From positions 1 through 64,000 of the forward strand of contig NZ_CALBRW010000015.1 of the NCBI RefSeq assembly GCF_937927635.1: DNA of 64,000 nt. Reading direction: 5' to 3'. The notes beneath the pieces were generated by a model, which saw nothing but the letters and a program-made list of their open reading frames with translations, searched no databases and was not told the origin of the DNA. Positions 50,739 through 58,895 of the stretch are shown piece after piece (within the stretch, counting starts at the first letter, position 1; the number at the start of each line of letters is the position of its first letter). The translations under genes were made by a program, and so were the position numbers. This DNA comes from an uncultured Microbacterium sp. GTDB lineage: Bacteria; Actinomycetota; Actinomycetes; Actinomycetales; Microbacteriaceae.

Positions 50739-52462
50739 GCGTCCACCCCCAGCTGCGACACGACGATCTCCTTGTAGGTCTCGTTGGAGGCCAGCAGCTC
50801 GTCGTGCGTGCCGACGCCCACCACCTTCCCGTCATCGAGGACGACGATGCGATCGGCATCCGTGATGGTCGACACGCGCTGCGCGACGACGATCTTGGTC
50901 ACGTCGGGCAGTTCACGCCACAGCGCCTGCCGCAGTCGGGCATCCGTCGTGAGGTCCAGCGCCGAGAACGAGTCGTCGAAGACGAGGATCCGCGGCTGGT
51001 GCACGATGGCGCGGGCGATGGCCAGGCGCTGACGCTGACCGCCGGAGACGTTGGTGCCGCCCTGGGAGATATGAGACTCGAGCTGCTCGGGCATCTCCTC
51101 GACGAAGTCACGGCCCTGGGCGATCTCGAGGGCCTTCCAGAGCTCCTCGTCGGTGGCCTCCTCGCGTCCGTAGCGCAGGTTGGATGCCACGGTGCCTGCG
51201 AACAGGAACGGACGCTGCGGGATCAGGCCGATGCCCTGCCACAGGCGGTCGAGGTCGGCTTCGCGCACGTCGACGCCACCGATGCTCACCGCACCGCCGG
51301 TCACGTCGAACAGCCGCGGGATCAGCGAGACCAGCGTGGTCTTGCCGGAGCCCGTCGAGCCGATGATGGCGACGGTCTCGCCGGGCGCGGCGTGGAAGCT
51401 GATGTCGGTGAGCACCGGCACCTCGGCGCCCGGGTAGGTGAACTCGACGTTCTCGAACTTCACGGCGCCAGGAGCCGGGAACTCGGCGATGCCGTTCTCG
51501 GGGCGGGTCATGGAGGACTCGGCATCCAGCACCTCGCCCACGCGCTCGGCCGACACGGCCGCACGCGGGATCATCATGGCCATGAAGCTGGACATGATGA
51601 TGCCCATCATGATCTGGCCGATGTACTGCATGAACGCGAAGATCGTGCCGACCTCGGCGTTGCCGGCGTTGATCTCCAGCCCGCCGAACCAGATCACGGC
51701 CACGACGGTGACGTTGAGCACCAGCATGAACAGCGGGAACATCAGCACGAACAGCGAGCCGATGTTGCGGCCGAGCACCATCAGGTCGGTGTTGACCTCG
51801 CGGAAGCGGCGCTCCTCGATGCGCTCGCGCACGAAGGCACGGACCACGCGCACGCCGGTGAGCTGCTCGCGCATGATGCTGTTGACGGCATCGAGCTTGC
51901 GCTGGTTGGCGCGGAACAGCGGCACCATGCGGCCGATGATCAGCACCGCGATGATCAGCAGCGCGGGCACCGAGACGGCGATCAGCCAACTGAGCCCGAC
52001 ATCCTGGCGCACGGCCATAATGATGCCGCCGATCGCCAGCAGCGGGGCGGTGACGAACATCGTCGCGCCCATCATGGCCAGCATCTGCACCTGCTGCACG
52101 TCGTTGGTGTTGCGGGTGATCAGCGAGCCGGCGCCGAACTGCGCGACCTCACGCTCGGAGAATCCGCTCACGCGCGCGAACACGTCGGCGCGGATGTCGC
52201 GACCGGCGGCCATGGCCATGCGGGCTGCGAAGAAGGTCGCGAAGATCGATGCGAGGATCTGGCCCAGCGAGACCAGCAGCATGAGGCCGCCGTGGCTCCA
52301 GATGTAGCCGATGTCGGCCTTGGCGACACCGTTGTTGATGATGTCGGCGTTCAGCTGAGGCAGGTTGAGCGACGCCATGACACTGGCGAACTGCAGCACG
52401 ACGATGACCAGCAGCAGCCATTTGTATCTGGCGAGATAGCGGACGAGGAGTTTTCCCAGCAC
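50735..52462 (-). CDS. Heterodimeric ABC exporter subunit with degenerate ATP site
   Basis: A half-transporter of 575 residues with six membrane segments (first, LLLVIVVLQFASVMASL) and an ATPase domain: Walker A GSTGSGKTT, signature NVSGGQRQR and Walker B ILVFDDSFSALD, where Asp replaces the catalytic Glu. It pairs with the downstream subunit. Substrates are probably drugs or lipids. I chose GTG 52462, preceded by AAAAGGAAG at 7 bases, over the ATG at 52531, which has no ribosome site. Confidence 0.92.
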   Translation of the reverse strand: MLGKLLVRYLARYKWLLLVIVVLQFASVMASLNLPQLNADIINNGVAKADIGYIWSHGGLMLLVSLGQILASIFATFFAARMAMAAGRDIRADVFARVSGFSEREVAQFGAGSLITRNTNDVQQVQMLAMMGATMFVTAPLLAIGGIIMAVRQDVGLSWLIAVSVPALLIIAVLIIGRMVPLFRANQRKLDAVNSIMREQLTGVRVVRAFVRERIEERRFREVNTDLMVLGRNIGSLFVLMFPLFMLVLNVTVVAVIWFGGLEINAGNAEVGTIFAFMQYIGQIMMGIIMSSFMAMMIPRAAVSAERVGEVLDAESSMTRPENGIAEFPAPGAVKFENVEFTYPGAEVPVLTDISFHAAPGETVAIIGSTGSGKTTLVSLIPRLFDVTGGAVSIGGVDVREADLDRLWQGIGLIPQRPFLFAGTVASNLRYGREEATDEELWKALEIAQGRDFVEEMPEQLESHISQGGTNVSGGQRQRLAIARAIVHQPRILVFDDSFSALDLTTDARLRQALWRELPDVTKIVVAQRVSTITDADRIVVLDDGKVVGVGTHDELLASNETYKEIVVSQLGVDA

Positions 52463-52537
52463 AGGCGGACTTCCTTTTGGGATCGGGGCCGACAGAGGGC
52501 CACCTGACAGAGTGCCACGAAGCTCCGACATCCGTAT

Positions 52538-52551
52538 CCCCCTGAAGGGGG
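52538..52551. promoter_or_regulatory. CCCCCT/AGGGGG palindrome upstream of the ABC exporter
   Basis: CCCCCT-GA-AGGGGG lies in the divergent gap between the exporter and the glycosyltransferase, 76 bp upstream of the exporter start. The flanks extend the symmetry weakly (GTAT and ACTTTCAC). It may be an operator. No regulator gene is adjacent. Confidence 0.35.
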
Positions 52552-52631
52552 ACTTTCACTGAAGGCGAACGAATGCCCGGCACCACCCGATTTCCTGGAC
52601 AGGATCGAAGAACCGCCGAGGGGCCCGCGAA

Positions 52632-52637
52632 TAGACT
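52632..52637 (+). promoter_or_regulatory. -10 element TAGACT of the glycosyltransferase gene
   Basis: TANNNT box followed by seven bases and the ATG at 52645; it selects that start over the in-frame ATG at 52573. Confidence 0.5.
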
Positions 52638-52644
52638 CGCAGGC

Positions 52645-53802
52645 ATGCGATCCGCTTCTGCCGTCCTGCTGGTGTGCGATTATTCGCTGGCCTATCTGGG
52701 CGGGGCGCAGACCGCATTCGTTCGGCAGGCGCAGGCGCTGGCGTCCGAGGGCGTGCCGGTGGTGGTGCTGGCGCCGGATGCCGGTGAGCTGACCGCCCCG
52801 GGCATCGTGACCGTGGCCCCGCCGCAGCGCGGGAAGATCCCCGTGCTGGACCTTCCGCTGCTGGGCAGGGCGCGCGATCTGGAGCCTCTGGTGGCGGCGA
52901 CCGTGCGCAGGCACGACGTGGGCGCCATCATCGTGCACTCCGAGTTCGCACTGGCATCCGCCGCTCTCGCCGTGGGCAAGCGGCTCGGCATCCCCGTGCT
53001 GCACACCGTGCACACCTTCTTCTGGCGCGCACCGGCGGCGCTCGCCCCCTTCGCGCCGGTGGTCTCCCGCGTGCACTCCGCGCTCACCGGCATCCGCGGC
53101 GGCGATCGGTACACCGGCAGTCACCCGCTGAACAACGCCCTGCGCACCATGACGCTGCGCATCGCGCAGCGCGCCGACATCGTGCTCTCCCCCTCTCGCC
53201 ATCAGGCCGAGGCGCTGCGGAAGGCGGGCGCCGGCCGCGTGGAGGCGTTCTCGAACGTGGCGCAACCGCTGGCCATCGCGCCCGCGCGCACGGACGGGCC
53301 GCTGCGGCTGCTGTGGGTGGCGCGCTTCGCGCCGGAGAAGCGCGTGGACGTCGCGCTGGACGCCATGCGCGCCGTCGTCGCCCGTCTCGGCGAGGGTCGC
53401 GTGCACCTGGACGTGGCCGGCGGAACGCACCGGCCGGTACCAGGTGTCACGTTCCACGGTCCGGTCCCCGGTGAGCGCGTGGCGGAGCTGATGGATGCCG
53501 CGGATGCCGCGCTCATCACCTCGCTGGGCTTCGACAACCAGCCGATGGTGGCGCTCGAGGCCTTCGCGCACGGCCGTCCGGTGATCGTCAGCGATCCGGT
53601 GCTGGCGACGGAGTTCGGCGACGCCGCGCTCGGCACGCCGACGCCGGATGCCGAGGGCCTGGCGGCCCTGCTCCTGCGGCTGGAGGCCGATCGCACCCTG
53701 CTGGACGCCCCGCGCGCCGGAGCCATCGCCTACGCTCGCGACCGCGTGGCTGCCGCGCACGTGGCCCGACTGCAGGAGCTCATCGCGTCAGCGCGGCGCT
53801 GA
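52645..53802 (+). CDS. GT4-family glycosyltransferase
   Basis: A 385-residue GT-B fold enzyme. The N-terminal acceptor domain shows SLAYLGGAQTAFVRQAQALA. The C-terminal nucleotide-sugar domain shows LLWVARFAPEKRVDVALDA and the ExxxxE-like LGFDNQPMVALEAFAHGRPVI. It probably transfers a sugar from an activated donor to a lipid or polysaccharide acceptor. There are no other glycan genes nearby, so its product cannot be named. It is monocistronic. Confidence 0.87.
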   Translation: MRSASAVLLVCDYSLAYLGGAQTAFVRQAQALASEGVPVVVLAPDAGELTAPGIVTVAPPQRGKIPVLDLPLLGRARDLEPLVAATVRRHDVGAIIVHSEFALASAALAVGKRLGIPVLHTVHTFFWRAPAALAPFAPVVSRVHSALTGIRGGDRYTGSHPLNNALRTMTLRIAQRADIVLSPSRHQAEALRKAGAGRVEAFSNVAQPLAIAPARTDGPLRLLWVARFAPEKRVDVALDAMRAVVARLGEGRVHLDVAGGTHRPVPGVTFHGPVPGERVAELMDAADAALITSLGFDNQPMVALEAFAHGRPVIVSDPVLATEFGDAALGTPTPDAEGLAALLLRLEADRTLLDAPRAGAIAYARDRVAAAHVARLQELIASARR

Positions 53803-53856
53803 GCCGCGAAGCGGGGCACGGAGCTCTCGCCACCGGCATCCGATCGTCACTGCCTT

Positions 53857-53995
53857 CACGGGTCCCGAATTGCTGCCTCCCGCGAAGCGAGGCCACCATT
53901 CGGACCCCGCGACCAGCGCTCCCCAGCACCCCGGGCATGTCGCGGGTCCCATTTGGTCGACTCCTGCGCGCCGAGACCGCATTATGGGCCCCACG
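53857..53995. repeat. 139-bp composite palindromic repeat, copy B
   Basis: Two 55-bp imperfect palindromes (53857-53911 and 53941-53995) separated by 29 bp, the same geometry as 48353-48491. The spacers of the two copies agree at about 17 of 29 positions. It fills most of the 207-bp gap between the convergent glycosyltransferase and hydrolase genes. Confidence 0.8.
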
Positions 53996-54009
53996 AAGCG
54001 AGCGTGCCT

Positions 54010-55068
54010 CTACTCGAACAGCGGCACCACCGGCACGAACTCGCGGGCTCCGGCGCCGGCATCCTCGGGCAGGTCGGCGATGGTCGCGGGATTCCAGTGC
54101 GGGTTGCGGTCCTTGTCGATCAGTTGAGCCCGGATGCCCTCGACCATGTCCGGCTGCGTGCCGAACCACATGATGCGGCGGTACTCGCCCTCCAGCGCCT
54201 CGCGCACGCTGTGCATCCGACGCGCTTCGCGCACGGCATCCAGCGTCACGGCCAGCCCCGTCGGCGCCAGCTCCTGCATGACGGCCAGCGCGGCGGCGGC
54301 ATCCGGCTCCTGCGACCCCTGCAGCCGCGACACGACCTCGCCGACGGTGTCGGCGGAGAACGCCTCGTCGATCCACGAGCGCGCAGCCAGCAGCGGCGAG
54401 GTCTCGGGCGTCTCGTCGAACAGCAGCACGATCCCGCTGGGCGTGGGCGGGTCGGCACGCCAGGCCAGCGCCTCGCGCAGCGCGTCGAGCCGGTCGGAGG
54501 GGACGTAATGGTCGGCGAAGCCGAGCTGCACGGCATCCGCTCCGGTCATGCTCTGCCCGGTCAGGCCGAAGTACTCGCCCAGTCGCCCGGGCGCACGGCC
54601 CAGCAGCCAGGTTCCGCCGACGTCGGGGGTGAAGCCGATGCGCGTCTCGGGCATGGCCAGCCTGGAGCGCTCGGTGACGATGCGCACGGCAGCGTGACCG
54701 GCCAGGCCGATGCCGCCGCCCATGGTGATGCCGTCGGCGAAGACCACGATGGGCTTCGGGTACTCGGCGATGAGCGCGTTCATGGCGTACTCGGCGCGGA
54801 AGAACTCGGCGATGCCTCCGGGATTGCCGCCGACGATGTGGTCGTACAGCGCGCGCACGTCGCCGCCGGCGCAGAAGCCACGCTCCCCCTCGCCGTCGAT
54901 GAGCACGGTGTCGATGTCGGCGTCACAGGTCCAGGCGTGCAGCGCCTCGGTGATGCGCGCGATCATGTCCTGATTCAGCGCATTGATGGCCCGCGGACGG
55001 TTCAGGGTGATGCGCCCGAGGGAATTCTCGGTGCGGATGAGGACGGTGGCAGCTTCGGCATCGGTCAC
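54010..55068 (-). CDS. 3-hydroxyisobutyryl-CoA hydrolase-like enoyl-CoA hydratase/isomerase
   Basis: A crotonase-superfamily protein of 352 residues, the length of HIBCH rather than simple enoyl-CoA hydratases (about 260). The oxyanion-hole segments are GFCAGGDVRALYD and ADGITMGGGIGLA, followed by RSRLAMPETRIGFTPDVGGTWLL with the catalytic Glu/Asp region. It probably acts in valine breakdown. The start is a GTG preceded 6 bp upstream by a TANNNT box. Confidence 0.88.
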   Translation of the reverse strand: MTDAEAATVLIRTENSLGRITLNRPRAINALNQDMIARITEALHAWTCDADIDTVLIDGEGERGFCAGGDVRALYDHIVGGNPGGIAEFFRAEYAMNALIAEYPKPIVVFADGITMGGGIGLAGHAAVRIVTERSRLAMPETRIGFTPDVGGTWLLGRAPGRLGEYFGLTGQSMTGADAVQLGFADHYVPSDRLDALREALAWRADPPTPSGIVLLFDETPETSPLLAARSWIDEAFSADTVGEVVSRLQGSQEPDAAAALAVMQELAPTGLAVTLDAVREARRMHSVREALEGEYRRIMWFGTQPDMVEGIRAQLIDKDRNPHWNPATIADLPEDAGAGAREFVPVVPLFE

Positions 55069-55074
55069 GCCGCC

Positions 55075-55080
55075 AGGCTA
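55075..55080 (-). promoter_or_regulatory. -10 element TAGCCT of the hydrolase gene
   Basis: Six bases separate this box from the GTG start at 55068, indicating a leaderless GTG gene. Confidence 0.5.
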
Positions 55081-55179
55081 CTCCGAACGGTCTATGTACC
55101 GGATTTCTGCGGGGGAAACCTCGATTCACAGGGTTTTCCGAGAAGATAGGAGGAACTGGCCGCAACAGGGGAGGACACC

Positions 55180-57072
55180 ATGCCCGAAGGACAGGTGCTC
55201 GAATTCGACCGGGTCACGAAGCGTTTCAACGCCGTGACCGCGGTCTCCGACCTGTCGGTGCGCGTGGAGCCCGGAGCCGTCACCGGCTTCCTCGGACCCA
55301 ACGGAGCGGGCAAGACCACGTCGCTGCGGATGCTGCTCGGGCAGGTCCGCCCCACCAGTGGCACCGCCACGATCGGCGGCTCGGCGTACTCCGAGCTGCG
55401 CAATCCGCTGCGCACCGTGGGCGCCGTGCTCGAGGAGGCCGCCTACCGGCCCCGCCGCACCGCCGCACGCCAGCTGACCATCGCAGCCAAGGCCAACGGC
55501 ATCCCGCTGTCCCGCGTCGACGAGGTGCTGCGACTGGTCGGCCTGCAGGACGACGCCGAAACCCGCCTGGGCAGCTACTCCCTGGGCATGCGGCAGCGCC
55601 TGGCCGTCGGCTCCGCCCTGCTGGGCGACCCGGGTGTGCTGGTGCTCGATGAACCCGCCAACGGCCTGGATCCAGAGGGCATCCGCTGGATGCGCCTGCT
55701 GATGCGCCGGCTGGCCGATGAGGGCCGTACGGTGCTGGTCTCCTCGCACGTGCTGAGCGAGATCGAGCAGGTCGCCGACAACGTGGTGGTGCTCTCCAAG
55801 GGGCATGCCGTCTTCTCCGGCCCCATCGAGACACTGGAGGACCCGAAGGGCGCCGCCGTCGTGGTGGATGCCGACAACCGTGCGCACCTGATCACCGCGC
55901 TCTCCGCCGCGAAGCTGAACTTCGACGTGCTGCGCTCGGGCGTCACCGTGCGCAATTCCGATGCCAAGACCGTCGGCGCCATCGCGGCCGCCGCCGGCGT
56001 GCCGCTGACCCTGCTTCAACAGCGCGGCCCCAGCCTGGAGGATGTCTTCCTCGACCTGGTCTACGGACGCGCGGGCGGGCCGCAGCTGGACGAGGCCGCC
56101 AATCCTGTCGTGCACGCGCCGCAGAGTGCGGGCGCGGACACGGGCACGGGAGACGCGACGGCGCTCGCGGGTGCTGCTGCAGCCGGTGCCGCGGTAGCGG
56201 GGGCTGCATCTGCCGTTGCGGAGGGCGTGGTCGCTGCGGCCGAGAACGCGAACGCGACGGATGCCGAAGGCGCGGGTGCTTCCTCGAACGAGGAGTCCGC
56301 GGATGAGACGCAGTCGGCCGAGGAGAGCGACCCTGACGACGCGGTCTCCGATGGCGACACGGCCCAGGATGACGACGGCGACGCCGCCAGCGGAGCGGAC
56401 ATCGTCGCTGACAGCGGCGACACGGAGCACGAGGACGACGACACGGCGGCCGATGCGGACGCCGCAGACGCTCCCGAGTCCGTGGACCCCGAGGCCGAGT
56501 CGGGTGCGACCGAGTCCGACGTCGACGTGGACCCCGCCGCCGAACCGGATGCCACCGGGGATCCTGCGACCTCCGACCTGGACGACGCGGTATCAGCGCC
56601 GTGGGCGCCGAGCCCCACCCTGACCGGCGAGGGCGAGCACTCCGAGCCCGCCCCGGGCATCGATGCCGATCATGACGAGCCTGTCGACGTCATCCTGCCG
56701 CAGGCCGTCCGCTCGGTGTCGAACCCGCAGGTCGTCGACTCGTTCACGTTCACGGAGCTGATCACCGGCATCCCGGCAGCCGCCTCCTCGGACGACGCCG
56801 AGCCGGCCGCGCCCGCCACCGAGGCCATCCCGGTGTTCACGCCTCCGCTCGCCGATGAGGACGACGACGAGTCGGTGGTGGACGATGTCGTCGACGACGC
56901 CGAGGATCCGCGCCTGGCGGCGATGCGCACGTCGCTCTCGAGCGCGGCCAGCCGGTTCTTCGACGGCCCCGCCCCGGACTACCCGTACGGCGATGCGCCG
57001 GCGCAGCCCGCGGCGGAGGAAGCGCCCGCCGAAGGCGAGCCCCAGGCCGAGGGCGACCAGCACCAGGGCTGA
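55180..57072 (+). CDS. ABC ATPase with a very long acidic C-terminal tail
   Basis: A 630-residue protein. Residues 1-300 form a BcrA/NatA-type ATPase: Walker A GPNGAGKTTS, signature YSLGMRQRL, Walker B VLVLDEPANGLD and H-loop VSSHVLSEIEQ. From about residue 305 to the end the chain is Ala/Asp/Glu/Ser-rich, without obvious fold until a short conserved-looking stretch (VDSFTFTELITGIP) and a C-terminal DPRLAAMRTSLSSAASRFF segment. The tail is about as long as the enzyme. GGGGAGGAC precedes the ATG. No permease gene is adjacent, so its membrane partner lies elsewhere. Confidence 0.88.
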   Translation: MPEGQVLEFDRVTKRFNAVTAVSDLSVRVEPGAVTGFLGPNGAGKTTSLRMLLGQVRPTSGTATIGGSAYSELRNPLRTVGAVLEEAAYRPRRTAARQLTIAAKANGIPLSRVDEVLRLVGLQDDAETRLGSYSLGMRQRLAVGSALLGDPGVLVLDEPANGLDPEGIRWMRLLMRRLADEGRTVLVSSHVLSEIEQVADNVVVLSKGHAVFSGPIETLEDPKGAAVVVDADNRAHLITALSAAKLNFDVLRSGVTVRNSDAKTVGAIAAAAGVPLTLLQQRGPSLEDVFLDLVYGRAGGPQLDEAANPVVHAPQSAGADTGTGDATALAGAAAAGAAVAGAASAVAEGVVAAAENANATDAEGAGASSNEESADETQSAEESDPDDAVSDGDTAQDDDGDAASGADIVADSGDTEHEDDDTAADADAADAPESVDPEAESGATESDVDVDPAAEPDATGDPATSDLDDAVSAPWAPSPTLTGEGEHSEPAPGIDADHDEPVDVILPQAVRSVSNPQVVDSFTFTELITGIPAAASSDDAEPAAPATEAIPVFTPPLADEDDDESVVDDVVDDAEDPRLAAMRTSLSSAASRFFDGPAPDYPYGDAPAQPAAEEAPAEGEPQAEGDQHQG

Positions 57073-57085
57073 TCGCGACAGGCCG

Positions 57086-57532
57086 TCAGGCCGGGCGCGG
57101 GCGGATGACCGGCCGCTGACGCGGCTTCTGCACGGGCACCGAGCCCGTGGCGATCTGCTGCACGTCGGCGGGCTCGTCTCCGGCCTCCAGCCGCAGCGCC
57201 TGCGTGAGCGCCGGGCCGTGGCGGGTGGTGAGGATGAGCCGCTGGTAGTGCTCGTCGCCCTCCAGGTCGATCACGACGCTGGGCCGGCGTTTGCGGATCA
57301 GCACGAAGTCTCTGGTGCCGGCGCCCTTCCAGGTGCCCGCGGCGAGGATGCCGGGGATGTACGTGCCGGGCCCCGGAACGCCCCGCAGCCAGGTCCACGC
57401 GTCATCGGTCAGCTGCACCTTGACGATGTGCTCGCGCTCGATGTGCAGGTTGGCGCGGTGGAAGGTCGACGCCCGCTCGATGGCGGACAGCACGACCTCG
57501 AGTCGCGTCTGATCCAGCAGGAGCGTCACCAT
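57086..57532 (-). CDS. Conserved actinobacterial protein of unknown function
   Basis: A 148-residue basic protein not assigned to a named family. The pattern (LLLDQTRLEVVLSAIERASTFHR, then VPGPGTYIPGILAAGTWKG and RDFVLIRKRRPSVVIDLEG) is mostly beta-strand and recalls small PH-like actinobacterial membrane-associated proteins. This is a weak resemblance. The last 25 residues are Pro/Arg/Gln-rich. It is convergent with the acidic-tail ABC gene, 14 bp apart. Confidence 0.7.
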   Translation of the reverse strand: MVTLLLDQTRLEVVLSAIERASTFHRANLHIEREHIVKVQLTDDAWTWLRGVPGPGTYIPGILAAGTWKGAGTRDFVLIRKRRPSVVIDLEGDEHYQRLILTTRHGPALTQALRLEAGDEPADVQQIATGSVPVQKPRQRPVIRPRPA

Positions 57533-57635
57533 CACCCCAGTCTGCCAGCGCACCCCTGCGAGATGACTGCGACTTGCTCACAACGCGGCAACGATCCGTT
57601 GTGCGGATCGGCAGATGCGCCGGTTCATACAGCGC

Positions 57636-58802
57636 TCAGTGCTTGCTGCTCGTTCTCATCATGAACTCCCCGAACAGCGGGACAGTGAATGCGGTGTCAC
57701 CATGCGCGGGACTGTAGATCATTCCCTTTGCGATCAGCCCAGACCGGCGCGGTGCGACGCTCTCCACCTTCACTCCGAGTGCTGTCGCTATGTCGCCTGA
57801 GCGATGCGCACCAGGACCCAACTCGGCCATCGCAGCCAAGTACTCCTTCTCCTTGGGCGTGAGACGGTCGAGACGTACGAGGAAGAAGTTGCGATCGAGA
57901 TGCTCGGTGACGATCGGCCTCGTACGCTCGACGTCGGCGAGGCTGATGCTCGGGCCGGCGCTGTGATTCCACAGGTGGTAGCCCCACTCCTGTAGGAAAT
58001 ACGGATACCCGGCTGTCTCCCGTGTCAACGCCTTGATGGCGTCATCCCCATATGAGACTCCCTGTGCTTCGGCAGGCACAGTCAGGGCGGCGCGCGCGTC
58101 CGCGTCGTTGAGCGAACCGATCGCCGGGAATTCAAACAGCCGTTCCGCATACGACTTGGATTCGCCCGCAAGTCCAGGCAGCTGCGGCAGTCCGGCACCG
58201 ACGAGCACCACGGGGAGGTTCAACTGAGTTGTCCGGTGGATCGCGGAGATTGCAGCCCCCAGCTCCTCAGCTGTGAGGTACTGGACCTCGTCGATTGCGA
58301 TGAGGATGCCAGTTTCGCGCTCGGCCGCCGCTTCCCCAGCCGCAACCAGCAAGTCCGTCAGGTCATCCGAGAGGACTCCCGAATCTGCAGTCCCTGCGAG
58401 CGCATCCAGATCCAACGACACCGACGACCCATCGGGAAGCTGCATCTGGAACGACTTGAGGACACGAAGAGCTCTCAGCGCTTTCGATGAAGGCCTCTTC
58501 GCGTCGAATGCGAGGAGGATCTTGCGAAGCGCACGAGTCAGCAGCGCACGTAGGTCACCTGTCTCCGGCGCCTCGATGAACGCGACGGACAGTCCCTCCT
58601 GCTCCGCGATCTCAGTGAAGCGATTGAGGAGGACGGTCTTACCCACTCCGCGGAGCCCGATCGGCATCACACTCTTGCCAGGTAGTCCGGTAAGCGCCCG
58701 ACGGAGGAGAGTGCCGAAGTGGTCGATGTACGCATCGCGGCCCAGAAGCGCCGGCGGTTGTGTACCCGCTCCAGGGCGGTAGGGATTTCTCAGCTCGTCC
58801 AT
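57636..58802 (-). CDS. AAA ATPase with C-terminal winged-helix-like region
   Basis: A 388-residue STAND/AAA-type ATPase. Walker A is GLRGVGKTVLLNR (about residues 49-61), Walker B LIAIDEVQYL and a sensor-like VVLVGAGLPQLPG follows. A proline-poor helical part (ETAGYPYFLQEWGYHLWN) is typical of archaeal-type ATPase_2/AAA_16 proteins. The last 80 residues (LTPKEKEYLAAMAELG through RSGLIAKGMIYSP) look like a winged helix. Codon use is visibly less GC-rich than in its neighbours, suggesting acquisition. A perfect 14-bp inverted repeat lies at its start. The function is unknown. Confidence 0.82.
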   Translation of the reverse strand: MDELRNPYRPGAGTQPPALLGRDAYIDHFGTLLRRALTGLPGKSVMPIGLRGVGKTVLLNRFTEIAEQEGLSVAFIEAPETGDLRALLTRALRKILLAFDAKRPSSKALRALRVLKSFQMQLPDGSSVSLDLDALAGTADSGVLSDDLTDLLVAAGEAAAERETGILIAIDEVQYLTAEELGAAISAIHRTTQLNLPVVLVGAGLPQLPGLAGESKSYAERLFEFPAIGSLNDADARAALTVPAEAQGVSYGDDAIKALTRETAGYPYFLQEWGYHLWNHSAGPSISLADVERTRPIVTEHLDRNFFLVRLDRLTPKEKEYLAAMAELGPGAHRSGDIATALGVKVESVAPRRSGLIAKGMIYSPAHGDTAFTVPLFGEFMMRTSSKH

Positions 58803-58803
58803 C

Positions 58804-58842
58804 TTGATGAATCTTATCCGCTCGCCGCATAAGATTCATCAA
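58804..58842. promoter_or_regulatory. Perfect 14-bp inverted repeat at the AAA ATPase promoter
   Basis: TTGATGAATCTTAT (58804-58817) and ATAAGATTCATCAA (58829-58842) are exact complements around 11 bp. The repeat begins 2 bp upstream of the ATG and contains TAAGAT, a candidate -10 box. It is a strong candidate operator, probably for autoregulation. Confidence 0.65.
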
Positions 58843-58895
58843 GGTCTGTGAAGACAGAACTTACCCCGCAACCGAGTAAGGCCCGTCAATCCGGT

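Noticed and set aside
52463..52531. N-terminal extension of the ABC exporter from ATG 52531
   Set aside because: It lacks a ribosome site and its sequence (SELRGTLSGGPLSAPIPKG) is not part of the family. GTG 52462 has a good site.
48353..53995. CRISPR-like array
   Set aside because: Equal unit length and spacing were considered, but there are only two units per site, the spacers resemble each other and no cas gene is near.
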